Assembly: GCA_003695705.1 (NCBI GenBank)
Contig: RFHU01000095.1
Coordinates: 1 to 37,689, forward strand
Direction of reading: 5' to 3'
From: Planctomycetota bacterium
GTDB taxonomy: Bacteria > Planctomycetota > J058
Length of the DNA: 37,689 nucleotides
Shown here one piece after another: positions 24,312 through 32,751 of the stretch. Numbering within the stretch: position 1 is the stretch's first letter; every line of letters starts with the position of its first letter. The notes under the pieces were generated by a model. That model had not been told where the DNA came from and made no database searches. It saw only the letters and a list, made by a program, of their open reading frames with translations. The position numbers and the translations under genes are program-made.

Positions 24312-24322
24312 CGGAGATCCGC

Positions 24323-25951
24323 TTACTTCTTACCAAGCGCTGCCGACCCTTCCTCGAAGCCCAAGGCCTCGAGGAGGGCGTCGGCGGCGGCGAGGACCTG
24401 CCCGGCCGTCCCCTCGCCAAAGAGCGTGGACCATGCCTCGTAGCCGCCGCGGCGGTACTCGCGCCGGCTGGCCACGTAGCCTATGTGGTCGAGGGCGAGC
24501 CCCACGACGAAGGCCCGGCGGGCGCCGGCGCGGCGGGCGCGCTCCTTGATCTCCAGGCCCACGTCGTGGGTCGGCTCGCCCGGCACGGTCAGGAGCGCGA
24601 CCTCCTCGGGGCCCGCCCGAAGGCGGAGGCCGAGGAAGCGGGTCCGGGTGCGCGGCACGAGGGCGTCGAGTTCGAGCACAACCCCGAGGGCGAAGGTCCA
24701 AGGGATCGCCACCCGCACGTTGGTCAGCCCCAGCGCCCAGAGGACGGCGTTGACGGGCAGGGCCAGGGGAGCGCCGAGCCAGGCCCACGGTCCGCGGTCG
24801 CCGTCGAGGAAGCGCTCGCGCCCCAGCGCGACCTGCGTGTAGGGGCGCCCGAGTTCCTTGCTCCCCCAGGCGCTGGACACCTCGACCCGCGGGTGCGTTT
24901 CCACGCTCGCTACCGCCGGCGCGACCAGGTCGGCGAAGGCCTCGCCGAGTTCGGCGATCCGCTCGTGCCCGTGGGGTGCCTCGATCCTCCGTGGGCCCAC
25001 GTCGCCCTCGGCACCGTTGAAGAAGAGGACCGGGGCGCCGACGCGCGCGCCCAGGGCACGCTCGATGCCCCCGGCGAGGTCGGCGCTGAACTCGAGGTTG
25101 TCGCTGCCGAGGACGGTGGGGTGCACCGCGTAGTTGACCACCAGGGCGAGCGGCCGACCGGTCTCGAGGTCGTCGACCCGCAGGAAGCCGACCTCGTCGT
25201 CGATGGCGTCGAGCGGGATCTCGCCGCGGAAGCGGCGATGCCGGCGGTTCTTGGCGATTCGCGGCAGCCCGTCGGGCCCGCGGTCGCGGACCGCTCCGAA
25301 CCCGATCGCGGCCGGGCGCGCCGCCTCGTGGGCCGCGCGCACGGCCTCGACGCAGGCGCGTGCGAGGGCCTCTTCGACTTCGGGGCGGAACACGTCCATG
25401 GCGACCAGGCAGGCGAAGGGGGCGCGCATGAAGCTTCCGGGGCCCGAGTGGGTGTGCGTCGCCGCGAGCACGACGCGGTCGGGGCGGTAGCCGAGGTCTT
25501 CGAGGGCGGCCACCACCCGCGCGTGCAACTCGGCCGTGCAGCCGATGGCGTCCAGGCGTACCAGGGCGAGGGGCGGCTGTCCCTCCGGGCGCAGGACGAG
25601 GGCGCGCGCGCTGAGCGGGTCGTGCACGCCGCGGTTGGGGACGAGGAGGTCTGCCGGCTCGTCGCCCTCGCGGTGCCAGGCGAGGTGCGCCGCCAGGGCG
25701 AGGCGGCCGTACCAGCCCAGGCCCAGGGCGAAGGGGAACTCCGCGCGCCGCGCGCCGCCTCCGTAACCCCCCAGCGGGTAGCCCGGAAGCGGCGTGAAGA
25801 CGCGGGTCGCCACCCCCGCGCGGAGCGCGCCGGGTCCCTCCGCCTGCAGGTTTTCCTCGACGCGGAAGGGGCCGGGTCCGCGGCAGCCGGCAAGGAGGAG
25901 GGGGAGGAGCGTTAGGCCCCACCCGACGAGGCGAGGTGCGCTGGGAGGCAC
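24323..25951 (-). CDS. Neutral/alkaline ceramidase-like lipoprotein
   Basis: A 542-aa protein starting at GTG 25951 (preceded by GGGTGGGG). A signal peptide with lipobox LLLAGC ends at Cys23. The mature part matches the N-terminal domain of neutral/non-lysosomal ceramidases, zinc amidases that hydrolyse N-acyl lipids: GVATRVFTPLPGYPLGGYGG, ATHTHSGPG (164-172, zinc ligands), NYAVHPTVLGSDNLEFSADL and FFNGAEGDVGP are in family order, and LLTVPGEPTHDVG and LALDHIGYVASRREY occur near the C-terminus. It lacks the usual C-terminal Ig-like domain. Many bacterial members act on unknown lipids, so sphingolipid specificity is not implied. It heads a minus-strand group with the RNase HII-like gene. Confidence 0.88.
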   Translation of the reverse strand: MPPSAPRLVGWGLTLLPLLLAGCRGPGPFRVEENLQAEGPGALRAGVATRVFTPLPGYPLGGYGGGARRAEFPFALGLGWYGRLALAAHLAWHREGDEPADLLVPNRGVHDPLSARALVLRPEGQPPLALVRLDAIGCTAELHARVVAALEDLGYRPDRVVLAATHTHSGPGSFMRAPFACLVAMDVFRPEVEEALARACVEAVRAAHEAARPAAIGFGAVRDRGPDGLPRIAKNRRHRRFRGEIPLDAIDDEVGFLRVDDLETGRPLALVVNYAVHPTVLGSDNLEFSADLAGGIERALGARVGAPVLFFNGAEGDVGPRRIEAPHGHERIAELGEAFADLVAPAVASVETHPRVEVSSAWGSKELGRPYTQVALGRERFLDGDRGPWAWLGAPLALPVNAVLWALGLTNVRVAIPWTFALGVVLELDALVPRTRTRFLGLRLRAGPEEVALLTVPGEPTHDVGLEIKERARRAGARRAFVVGLALDHIGYVASRREYRRGGYEAWSTLFGEGTAGQVLAAADALLEALGFEEGSAALGKK

Positions 25952-26123
25952 GATGCCCCACCCTACCAGCGACGCGCCACGGCAGGCCGGGGCGGGCGCG
26001 CGCTCTTTCCGGCGCGGGCAGGCCGCGGCCAGGCCCGGGTCGCGGCGGCGCAACCCCGGCACGCGGGCCATTGCACTTCCGCCGGGCTTGACTCGGCTTC
26101 CTCTGCCCGTAACGTGAACCTTC

Positions 26124-26426
26124 GTGTCCGGCAACCGCCCTCGACTCCCTGTGCTCCTTTGGGTCCTCTTGTTCGGACTCCTCCTCGCCGTTCCCACGGC
26201 GACAGGGCTGTGCGCGCAGGCCGCCGAAGAAGACGCCGAGCTGATCGAGCGGCGCCTGCCGGGCGAGGCGACGGCGCGCCCCTTGGGCGAGGCCGCGCGG
26301 ATCGAGGACACTCCGGCCTCCCGGTCCTTCCCGGCCGCAGGATTCCGGCGCCCGTACGCCCCCACCCAGGACCGCTCGCCTTACCGCGACGGACGGCAAG
26401 GCTTCCCCGTCCCCCTGCTCTGCTGA
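26124..26426 (+). CDS. Small secreted protein of unknown function
   Basis: A 100-aa product from GTG 26124, with a strong signal peptide (LPVLLWVLLFGLLLAVPTAT) ending near residue 31 at CAQA. The mature part is short and polar, with EEDAELIERRLPGEATARP and a Pro/Arg-rich C-terminus, YAPTQDRSPYRDGRQGFP. Codon use is as GC-rich as in the neighbours, which favours a real gene. No clear ribosome binding site is visible and I recognise no family. It ends 137 bp before the SulP transporter and starts 172 bp from the divergent ceramidase-like gene. Confidence 0.6.
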   Translation: MSGNRPRLPVLLWVLLFGLLLAVPTATGLCAQAAEEDAELIERRLPGEATARPLGEAARIEDTPASRSFPAAGFRRPYAPTQDRSPYRDGRQGFPVPLLC

Positions 26427-26563
26427 CGCGACCCCCCACGCCCCGCAGGCCGAGCGACTGGCCCGGAGCGGCGTGGTCCCGTGTCTCGTCTTCGCAGTCA
26501 AGCAACGCAGACGGATCCCGCAAGGGGTCCACGAGGTCGCCTCCGCGCGACCGGGAGGGTGAT

Positions 26564-28309
26564 GTGGTCGAAACCATCAAGAACGCCGTGGACGCGCTCT
26601 CGAACCGACAGAAGGAAGAGGGCTGGTTCAACAACCTGCGCGGCGATCTCTTCGGCGGCCTCACCGCCGGCGTCGTCGCGCTGCCGCTCGCACTGGGCTT
26701 CGGGGTCGCCTCGGGCCTGGAGAACGGCGCCGCCGCGGGCCTCTACGGGGCCTTTGCCGTAGGCCTTCTCGCGGCCATCTTCGGCGGCACCCCCTCGCAG
26801 GTCAGCGGACCCACCGGCCCCATGACCGTCGTGGTGGCCGGGCTCACCGCCTCGCTCACCGGCGATCCCAAGTGGGTCTTCGCCATGGTGGCGCTTTCGG
26901 GTGCCTTCCAGATGCTCTTCGGCGCGCTCCGCATCGGCCGCTACGTCCACTACATCCCTTACCCCGTGGTCTCGGGCTTCATGAGCGGCATCGGGGTGAT
27001 CATCATCATCCTCCAGCTCGCCCAGCTCGTGGGGCACACCCCGGAGAAGAGCGTGGTGTCGGCGGTCCGCCACATCCCGCACCACTTCTCCAACATCCAC
27101 ATCGCCCCCCTCCTCCTGGGCCTCGGGACCATCGCGATCATTTACCTGACGCCGCGCATCACGAAGGCCGTCCCCGGGACCCTCGTCGGGCTGATCGTCA
27201 TGAGCCTGCTCTCGGTCGTGCTCGGGCTCGACGTGGCCCGCATCGGGAAGATCCCCGAGGGGCTGCCCTCCCTGGCGCTCCCCGAGTGGGATTGGTCGCA
27301 AGCCCAGCTCATCATCGTCCCCGCCTTCGTCCTCGCCGCGGTGGGCAGCATCGACTCGCTCTTGACCTCGCTCGTGGCCGACGCCATGACCAAGACCAAC
27401 CACGACAGCGAGAAGGAGCTCTTCGGACAGGGGTTGGGCAACCTCTTCTCTGGGTTGATCGGTGGCCTCCCGGGCGCCGGCGCCACCATGCGCACGGTGG
27501 TCAACATCAAGTCTGGCGGTCGCGGCAAGCTTTCGGGCGTCGTCCACTCGCTCTTCCTCCTCGCGGTGCTCCTCGGCCTCGGCCCCCTCGCCGGACAGAT
27601 CCCCCTCTCGGTCCTCGCCGGGATCCTGATCACCGTGGGCATCGGCATTGTCGACCTGGAAGGCCTCAAGTATGTCTTCCGCGTTCCCCGAGGCGACGCC
27701 GTGGTGATGCTCACCGTCCTCGTCCTGACCGTCTTCGTCGACCTCCTCTGGGCCGTCGGGGCCGGCATGGTCATGGCCAGCCTGATCCTCGTGAAGCGAC
27801 TGGCCGACATGGACCCGGCCACCCACTCGCCCCTCAAGGACCTCGCCGCCCACCGCCCCTGGATCCCCGATCTCGAGCAGCCCGGGGAGGCCATGCAAGA
27901 CGTGGCGGTGGTCGAAGTCCACGGCTCATTGTTCTTCGGCAACGCCGGCCCGTTGCGCCGCAAGCTGGGACGCGCCTGGGGCGACCGCCCGGCAAAGGCG
28001 CTCGTCCTCCATCTCGGAGACGTGCAGTTCATCGATCAGTCGGGCGCCTACGCCCTGCGCGATCTGATCGAAGAGTTGCAGGCCCACGGCACCTTGGTCC
28101 TCCTCTGCGAGCTCAAGAAGGAGCCGCGGGAAGTCCTCGAGCGACTCAAGGTCGCTCCAGGCAAGATCCCGGCGGAACACGTCGTGGACACCGCCGAAGC
28201 CGCCGTGGCGCATGCCGTGGCCCACGTTCGCGAGAACGGCTCCGCCTCCGCGGAAGGAGAGGCCGCGCCCTGCTCGGCCGCCTCGAGCCCCGCGAGCGAG
28301 AGCGCCTGA
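26564..28309 (+). CDS. SulP-family anion transporter with C-terminal STAS domain
   Basis: A 581-aa inner-membrane transporter. The GTG at 26564 follows GGGAGGG by 4 nt and gives a standard family N-terminus: NNLRGDLFGGLTAGVVALPL, then a series of hydrophobic segments including VSGPTGPMTVVVAGL, PYPVVSGFMSGIGVIIIILQ, GSIDSLLTSLVADAMT and NLFSGLIGGLPGAGATMRT. These are the SulP motifs for anion binding. Residues about 443-545 form a STAS domain (VAVVEVHGSLFFGNAG, LHLGDVQFIDQSGAYAL), with the conserved serine near residue 493. SulP carriers move sulfate, bicarbonate or other anions, and the substrate cannot be read from the sequence. The tail is low-complexity Ala/Ser/Glu. Confidence 0.94.
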   Translation: MVETIKNAVDALSNRQKEEGWFNNLRGDLFGGLTAGVVALPLALGFGVASGLENGAAAGLYGAFAVGLLAAIFGGTPSQVSGPTGPMTVVVAGLTASLTGDPKWVFAMVALSGAFQMLFGALRIGRYVHYIPYPVVSGFMSGIGVIIIILQLAQLVGHTPEKSVVSAVRHIPHHFSNIHIAPLLLGLGTIAIIYLTPRITKAVPGTLVGLIVMSLLSVVLGLDVARIGKIPEGLPSLALPEWDWSQAQLIIVPAFVLAAVGSIDSLLTSLVADAMTKTNHDSEKELFGQGLGNLFSGLIGGLPGAGATMRTVVNIKSGGRGKLSGVVHSLFLLAVLLGLGPLAGQIPLSVLAGILITVGIGIVDLEGLKYVFRVPRGDAVVMLTVLVLTVFVDLLWAVGAGMVMASLILVKRLADMDPATHSPLKDLAAHRPWIPDLEQPGEAMQDVAVVEVHGSLFFGNAGPLRRKLGRAWGDRPAKALVLHLGDVQFIDQSGAYALRDLIEELQAHGTLVLLCELKKEPREVLERLKVAPGKIPAEHVVDTAEAAVAHAVAHVRENGSASAEGEAAPCSAASSPASESA

Positions 28310-28312
28310 GCG

Positions 28313-28351
28313 CGCCGGCCTCCCCGCCTCGGTCGCGGCAGGAGGCCGGCG
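28313..28351 (+). terminator. Long GC-rich hairpin after the SulP gene
   Basis: CGCCGGCCTCC (28313-28323) and GGAGGCCGGCG (28341-28351) form a perfect 11-bp stem with a 17-nt loop, starting 4 bp after the stop. No T-run follows. The position suggests a terminator or transcript-stabilising structure. Confidence 0.6.
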
Positions 28352-28429
28352 GGCCGCGCCCAGAGGTCCGTGCCGACCCCCTCTGCCCCGTGACTGTCTC
28401 CGAGCGCCTTCGGAGGCGACACTGGCTGG

Positions 28430-28912
28430 GTGCACGACGCCTGGCAACGCTGGACCGACTGGATCGACGCCCACCCGGAGGCGGTCGCCGGCCTCGCCCT
28501 GCTCTCGCTCCTCACCCTCCTCGCCTCCGCGGCCGCGGTGCCCGTCGTGGTGGCGCGGCTTCCCGCGGACCACTTCGTGCGCCTCCCCACGACCCACAAG
28601 TCCGAGGGGCACCCCCTGCTGCGGCTCGCCTTGCGGCTCCTCAAGAGCGCGCTGGGGGCTCTGCTCGTCGGCGCCGGTTTCGCCATGCTCTTCCTCCCCG
28701 GCCAAGGCCTCTTGACCCTCCTTGCCGGCCTCGGATTGCTCGAATTCCCGGGCAAGCGACGCCTCGAACTCTGGGTCCTCCGCCGCCGCTCGGTCCGGCG
28801 CGCCGTCGCCTGGCTGCGCCGGCGCGCCGGGCGCCCTCCCCTCCTCCTGCCCGACGGCCTCCACTCCGACTCCGGCGTCGCGGCTTCTCCGCGCCCCTCC
28901 GAGGAGCCGTGA
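28430..28912 (+). CDS. PGPGW-family small membrane protein
   Basis: A 160-aa protein starting at GTG 28430. It has two or three hydrophobic segments (about 19-43 and 67-100). The second includes ALLVGAGFAMLFLPGQGLLT and LLAGLGLLEFPGKRRLE, which match the PGPGW-type transmembrane family; the signature motif is altered to PGQG here. Such proteins are about 130-160 aa with unknown function. The C-terminus is Arg-rich (WVLRRRSVRRAVAWLRRRAG) and cytoplasmic by the positive-inside rule. GGAGG sits 14 nt before the start, farther than usual, so the start is provisional. Its last codons overlap the DTW gene start. Confidence 0.8.
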   Translation: MHDAWQRWTDWIDAHPEAVAGLALLSLLTLLASAAAVPVVVARLPADHFVRLPTTHKSEGHPLLRLALRLLKSALGALLVGAGFAMLFLPGQGLLTLLAGLGLLEFPGKRRLELWVLRRRSVRRAVAWLRRRAGRPPLLLPDGLHSDSGVAASPRPSEEP

Positions 28913-29613
28913 CCGATTCGTCCCGCCCCTACCCCTGGACCTGCCCCGGCCAGGGCCGGTCGGGGCGCGCGGGGCAGACGCCCCGCTGCCCGCGTTGCGC
29001 CCTGCACCTGCGGCTCTGCCTGTGCCCCCTCCTGCGTCCCCTCGCCACCGAGGCCCGCGTCGTGGTCGTGACGCACTTCCTCGAGGCCTGCAAGACGACG
29101 AACACCGCTCGCCTGGTCCCCCTGACCCTCCGCGGAGGAGAGGTACGGATCCGCGGCGCGCCCGGTCTCCCCCTCGACCTTACCGATCTCGAAGATCCGT
29201 CGCGGCAGGCGCTCCTTCTCTACCCCGCGGCCGGGGCCCGCGTCCTCGACGACGAGTTCCTCCGCGCCGACCCCCGCCCCAAGACCCTGGTCGTCCCCGA
29301 CGGCACCTGGCGGCAGGCGGGCAAGACCGTGCGCCGCGAGGTCTTCCTTCGCCGCCTTCCTACCGTGGTCCTCCCCCCAGGCCCTCCCTCGCGCTACCGG
29401 CTGCGGGCCCAGCACGACCCGCGCGGCCTGGCCACCTTCGAGGCGGTGGCCCGCGCCTTGGGCGTCCTCGATGGACCCGAGGTCCAGGAGCGCCTCGAAG
29501 ACGTCTTCGAGGTTTTCGTCGAGCGGACCCTGTGGTCGCGCGGGGTCCTGTCCGCGAGCGCTGTCCGCGGAGGCGTCCCCCCGGCCGCGTCCCCCCGGCC
29601 GCCCGCGGAGTAG
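28909..29613 (+). CDS. DTW domain protein, probable tRNA-uridine aminocarboxypropyltransferase
   Basis: A 234-aa protein whose GTG start overlaps the previous gene's stop (GTGA at 28909-28912). An N-terminal Cys cluster (C12, C27-x2-C30, C37-x-C39: RCPRCALHLRLCLC) is followed by the conserved THFLEACKTTNTARL, LLYPAAGARVLDDEF, and the DTW signature VVPDGTWRQAGK (D131, T133, W134), then SRYRLRAQHDPRGLATFEAV. Characterised DTW proteins (TapT/TuaA, DTWD1/2) transfer the aminocarboxypropyl group of S-adenosylmethionine to tRNA uridine to make acp3U. The length fits the family. The last 20 residues are low-complexity Pro/Ala. Confidence 0.9.
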   Translation: MTDSSRPYPWTCPGQGRSGRAGQTPRCPRCALHLRLCLCPLLRPLATEARVVVVTHFLEACKTTNTARLVPLTLRGGEVRIRGAPGLPLDLTDLEDPSRQALLLYPAAGARVLDDEFLRADPRPKTLVVPDGTWRQAGKTVRREVFLRRLPTVVLPPGPPSRYRLRAQHDPRGLATFEAVARALGVLDGPEVQERLEDVFEVFVERTLWSRGVLSASAVRGGVPPAASPRPPAE

Positions 29614-29685
29614 CCCCGGGTCGCCATACCCCGCCTTCGCGCGCAGGAGGGCGGCTCCGGCGGCGGGGAGTTCCCGCGCCGCGGA

Positions 29686-31128
29686 TCAGAATTCGAGTTC
29701 TTCGAGCTCGGCGAGTTCCTCTCCGGCGTCGGCGCCCAGGGCGCTGGAGATGGCGCCTCCCAGGCGCCGGCGCAGGGAGCCGCGCTCGAGCCGCTGCTCC
29801 CTGATGATGTAGGCGCGCTCGCGGACCACCGACGACTTGGTGACCAAGCGGAAGATCTCGGTGCGCGGGATCAGGCACAGGCCGCCGCGGCGCAGGCGGT
29901 CGTTGATGAGCACGTAGTTCTCCGCGCAGTACTTCAGGGTCTGGTAGTAGCCCTCGAAGAGACCCTCTTTCATCTTGTCCACCCGGAGCATGTTGTAGAA
30001 GAAGTCCTCCGGCTTCGACTCGAGGTGGATCGTCCGTTCGCGGATGTCGTCGTCGAGGTAGGCCTCGACCGCCTTGAGGCGCGAGTAGATCAGCTTCCGG
30101 TAGAGCTGCTCGAGGTTGTCGAGGACCGTGGTCAGGCTCCCGGTGTAGGGGACGATCGGGTTGACGGTCACCACCACGTCGATGGGGAGCTCGGCGAGGA
30201 TGCGCCGTCTGCCGATGGTCTTCCCGATGGCGCCGTCGACGAGGTCGTAGACCTTCCCGTCGCGTGCGTGGTCGCGGAAGGTGTAGGGGGTGGTGATCCC
30301 GGGGATCGAGCACGACGCCCGGATCGCGTGGCTTACCGGGATCCGGTCGTAGGGCGGCATGCCGAAGTAGATGGTCGTGCTGGGGTCGCTCGGCGACGAG
30401 AGCGCCTGGGCGGCGTTGAAGCGCTCAGCGATGATGAACAGGTATTTCCCCGCATCGCGCACGGCCTGGAAGCTGTCGGGGAAGCCGTAGCGCGCGCTCA
30501 TTTCCTCGACGTAGCGGGAGATCCCCGCTCCGTCGAAGAGGCCGCGGGGAAGGATGTCGTGGAAGGCCGTGAGCAGCTCGCAGCCAAGGCGGAAGTAACG
30601 GTGGATCAGCGGCAGCGAGCGTCGGCCTCGCCGGAGCGTGCTCGGGCTGAAGGTCTCCGACCCGCGGCGTAGATCCTGGGCGAGGAGCTTTGCGAGGCGA
30701 AACGGGACCAGGGGCATGTGCTTGAGCCCACGCACGTATTCCTTGAAGTCGGGCATGAAGTAGTAGGTCACGGGGAAGGTGAGGCACTCCCGAATGAGCT
30801 CCACCAGCGGCATGCCCGAAGCCACGGCCGAGGCCAGCAGCGAGCCCCCGGAGATGCCCATGCACACCTTGAAGTAGCGCGACACGTGGTCGGTGCGCCC
30901 GTTGCGCGTCTCGGGGGGAATGAGCTCGAAGACCTCGTCGATGCGCCCCTCGAGTTCCCGCAGGGGGACGCCGGCGGCGGCCATGTAGTCGAAGAAGGAG
31001 CGCTTCAGCTCCTGGCGTTCGTCGTGGCGTCGCACGACCTGGTCGAGGCCCACGGTGTGCCCCAGCGCCTTGGAAGTGCCCACGAGCCCGCCGCCGCCGA
31101 AGCAGATCGCGTTGAGATGGTTCGGCAA
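29686..31128 (-). CDS. Patatin-like phospholipase
   Basis: A 480-aa protein. I place the start at TTG 31128 because AAGGAG lies 6 nt upstream and the product then begins just before the oxyanion hole. The frame remains open upstream for 82 codons without family similarity. The patatin motifs are the Gly-rich oxyanion loop CFGGGGLVG (9-17), nucleophile motif GISGG (91-95, Ser93) and catalytic DGA (298-300). Patatins are Ser-Asp lipid acyl hydrolases that cleave phospholipids or neutral lipids. The C-terminal 180 residues are helical and charged, ending in an acidic run. No signal peptide is seen, so it should act in the cytoplasm or at the inner face of the membrane. It is divergent from the PhoD-like gene. 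Confidence 0.88.
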   Translation of the reverse strand: MPNHLNAICFGGGGLVGTSKALGHTVGLDQVVRRHDERQELKRSFFDYMAAAGVPLRELEGRIDEVFELIPPETRNGRTDHVSRYFKVCMGISGGSLLASAVASGMPLVELIRECLTFPVTYYFMPDFKEYVRGLKHMPLVPFRLAKLLAQDLRRGSETFSPSTLRRGRRSLPLIHRYFRLGCELLTAFHDILPRGLFDGAGISRYVEEMSARYGFPDSFQAVRDAGKYLFIIAERFNAAQALSSPSDPSTTIYFGMPPYDRIPVSHAIRASCSIPGITTPYTFRDHARDGKVYDLVDGAIGKTIGRRRILAELPIDVVVTVNPIVPYTGSLTTVLDNLEQLYRKLIYSRLKAVEAYLDDDIRERTIHLESKPEDFFYNMLRVDKMKEGLFEGYYQTLKYCAENYVLINDRLRRGGLCLIPRTEIFRLVTKSSVVRERAYIIREQRLERGSLRRRLGGAISSALGADAGEELAELEELEF

Positions 31129-31134
31129 AAGGTG

Positions 31135-31140
31135 CTCCTT
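31135..31140 (-). promoter_or_regulatory. Ribosome binding site deciding a TTG start
   Basis: On the minus strand AAGGAG stands 6 nt before TTG 31128. No ATG or GTG in the same frame has a comparable site near the patatin core, so this supports the TTG start. Confidence 0.65.
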
Positions 31141-31272
31141 CGCGACCTCCCCCCCTGCGAGTCTAGCAACGCCCCCGGGCAACGCACAGCGAACGCTCGG
31201 CGCAGCCGCGGCTCCACCGAACCATCCGCGCCCGGACGTGGCGTGCGAAGATCCGCTCGCCCGGAGGATTCC

Positions 31273-32553
31273 ATGCGCCGCCCGATCCCCACGACCGTCG
31301 TCCTTGCCGTCGCCTTCTTGGTCGCGAGCGCGGCCCGCGCGGCCGAGCTGCGCAGCGGCCCTTTGCAGGGACACACCACCGACCGCAGCGCGCGGGTGTG
31401 GGTTCAGGGCACGGGCCCGGGCGAGGTTCGCCTGCGCCTGCGCTCAGGGGACGGAACGACGCGGACGGTGGGGCCCGTGGCCTTCGACCCCGAGCGCGCG
31501 TTCATCGCGGTGCTGACCGTCGACGGGCTCCAGCCGAACGGTCGTTGGCGCTACGACCTCCTGGTGGGCGAGGAAGTCGTGGAGGGCGGGCCGTGGACCC
31601 TCAGGACCCTCCCTTCGCCCGGGAGCGGCGCCGTCCGGATCGCCTTCGGCTCGTGCCTCAAGCCCAGCGTCTCCCCCGAACAGCCGGTGTTCGAGGCCAT
31701 CGTCGCCGCCAAGCCGGACGCCTTCCTCTGGCTGGGCGACAACCTCTACTTCTCCAACCGCGACCTCCGCGAAGCCAAGGGACTCTGGAAGCGCTACCGC
31801 AAGGTGCGCGCCCTCCCCTCGCTGCGTGCGCTGTTCGCCGGTTGCGCGAACCTCGCCCAGTGGGACGACCACGACTACGGCCCCAACAACAGCGACCGCA
31901 CCTTCCCTCTCCGTCGCGTCTCTCGCGAGGCCTTCGTCGCCTACTGGCCCAACCCCTCGGCAGGGGAAGATGGCGAGGGGATCTACACCCGCGCCGTCCT
32001 CGGTCCGGTGGAGGTCTTCCTTCTCGACGACCGCTGGTTCCGCGACCCGAACCGCAAGCCCGACGGTCCCGAGAAGGTCATCCTCGGCGAGCGGCAGCTC
32101 CGCTGGCTTCTCGAGGGTCTGCGGGAGAGTGTCGCCCCCATCAAGGTGGTGGCCACGGCGTCGCAATTCCTCGCCCGCTACCACCGCTTCGAGAGCTTCG
32201 CTATGGCGAGTCACGAGCGCGAGCGCCTGGTCGCCGGCCTTACCGAGGCGGGGGTCCGTGGGGTGCTGTTCGTCAGCGGCGACCGGCATCTGGCCGAGGT
32301 GATCCGCTGGCCGGCTCGTCCGGGCGGGCAACCGCTCTGGGAGATCACCAGCTCTCCCCTCGCCAACCGCTCCTGGCCCGACGGCGAGCGGGTGCCCAAC
32401 CCGGACCGCGTGTTCATCTACGGCCGCGGGCCGAACTTCGGCTGGATCGAGGCCGACGCCGCCAGCAAGTCGCTGCTCGTGGAGCTGCGCGACGCCCGGG
32501 GAAAGACCCTTTGGAGCCGCGACCTCAGCGAGCTGTGGCCGGGCGATCGCTGA
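31273..32553 (+). CDS. PhoD-like metallophosphatase, secreted
   Basis: A 426-aa protein with ATG 31273 after GGAGG. A signal peptide (TVVLAVAFLVASAARA) is followed by a short Fn3-like N-terminal domain (TDRSARVWVQGTGPGEVRLR), as in the PhoD family. The catalytic part has the metal ligand motifs AFGSCLK, FLWLGDNLYF, WDDHDYGPNN and FVSGDRHLAE in the usual order. PhoD enzymes are phosphodiesterases/alkaline phosphatases using Ca and Fe, acting outside the inner membrane on phosphate esters or teichoic-acid-like polymers. The protein is shorter than classical PhoD (about 550 aa) and matches the compact subfamily. The signal peptide lacks a strong twin-arginine motif (only MRRPIPTT). Confidence 0.92.
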   Translation: MRRPIPTTVVLAVAFLVASAARAAELRSGPLQGHTTDRSARVWVQGTGPGEVRLRLRSGDGTTRTVGPVAFDPERAFIAVLTVDGLQPNGRWRYDLLVGEEVVEGGPWTLRTLPSPGSGAVRIAFGSCLKPSVSPEQPVFEAIVAAKPDAFLWLGDNLYFSNRDLREAKGLWKRYRKVRALPSLRALFAGCANLAQWDDHDYGPNNSDRTFPLRRVSREAFVAYWPNPSAGEDGEGIYTRAVLGPVEVFLLDDRWFRDPNRKPDGPEKVILGERQLRWLLEGLRESVAPIKVVATASQFLARYHRFESFAMASHERERLVAGLTEAGVRGVLFVSGDRHLAEVIRWPARPGGQPLWEITSSPLANRSWPDGERVPNPDRVFIYGRGPNFGWIEADAASKSLLVELRDARGKTLWSRDLSELWPGDR

Positions 32554-32581
32554 GCCCAGGCTCCGCGCTCCCTTGGGGAGA

Positions 32582-32626
32582 GTCCGGGCGGGCCGGGTCG
32601 GGCGCCGCGCTGGACCCGCCCCGGAC
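32582..32626 (+). terminator. Imperfect GC-rich hairpin between the PhoD-like gene and tRNA
   Basis: GTCCGGGCGGG and CCCGCCCCGGAC pair with a single bulge. The structure lies 29 bp after the PhoD stop and just before the tRNA, where a terminator is expected. No T-run is visible. Confidence 0.5.
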
Positions 32627-32647
32627 GCGTGATACCCTTGGGCGCGA

Positions 32648-32721
32648 GCCCCCTTAGCTCAGTTGGATAGAGCGCGAGTTTCCTAAACTTGAGGTCGCAG
32701 GTTCGAGTCCTGCAGGGGGTA
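32648..32721 (+). tRNA. tRNA-Arg (anticodon CCT)
   Basis: A complete cloverleaf can be drawn. Acceptor stem: GCCCCCT with AGGGGGT (first pair G-T). D arm: GCTC/GAGC around AGTTGGATA. Anticodon stem: CGAGT/ACTTG. Anticodon loop: TTCCTAA, with CCT as the anticodon reading AGG. Variable loop: AGGTC. T arm: GCAGG-TTCGAGT-CCTGC. The discriminator base is A. The 3' CCA is not encoded, so it must be added enzymatically. The gene stands alone between the PhoD-like gene and the convergent secreted-protein gene. I see no repeated 3' tRNA fragment nearby that would mark an integrated element. Confidence 0.97.
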
Positions 32722-32751
32722 TCGGCAGCGCCCGCGCCGGGCCGCACCACC

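Noticed and set aside
30718-31272. In-frame extension upstream of the PhoD-like gene
   Set aside because: The extension lies antisense to the patatin gene; the ATG at 31273 has GGAGG and begins a proper signal peptide.
32648-32721. tRNA-Arg as an attachment site for an integrated element
   Set aside because: No direct repeat of the tRNA 3' end and no integrase gene are visible in the window.
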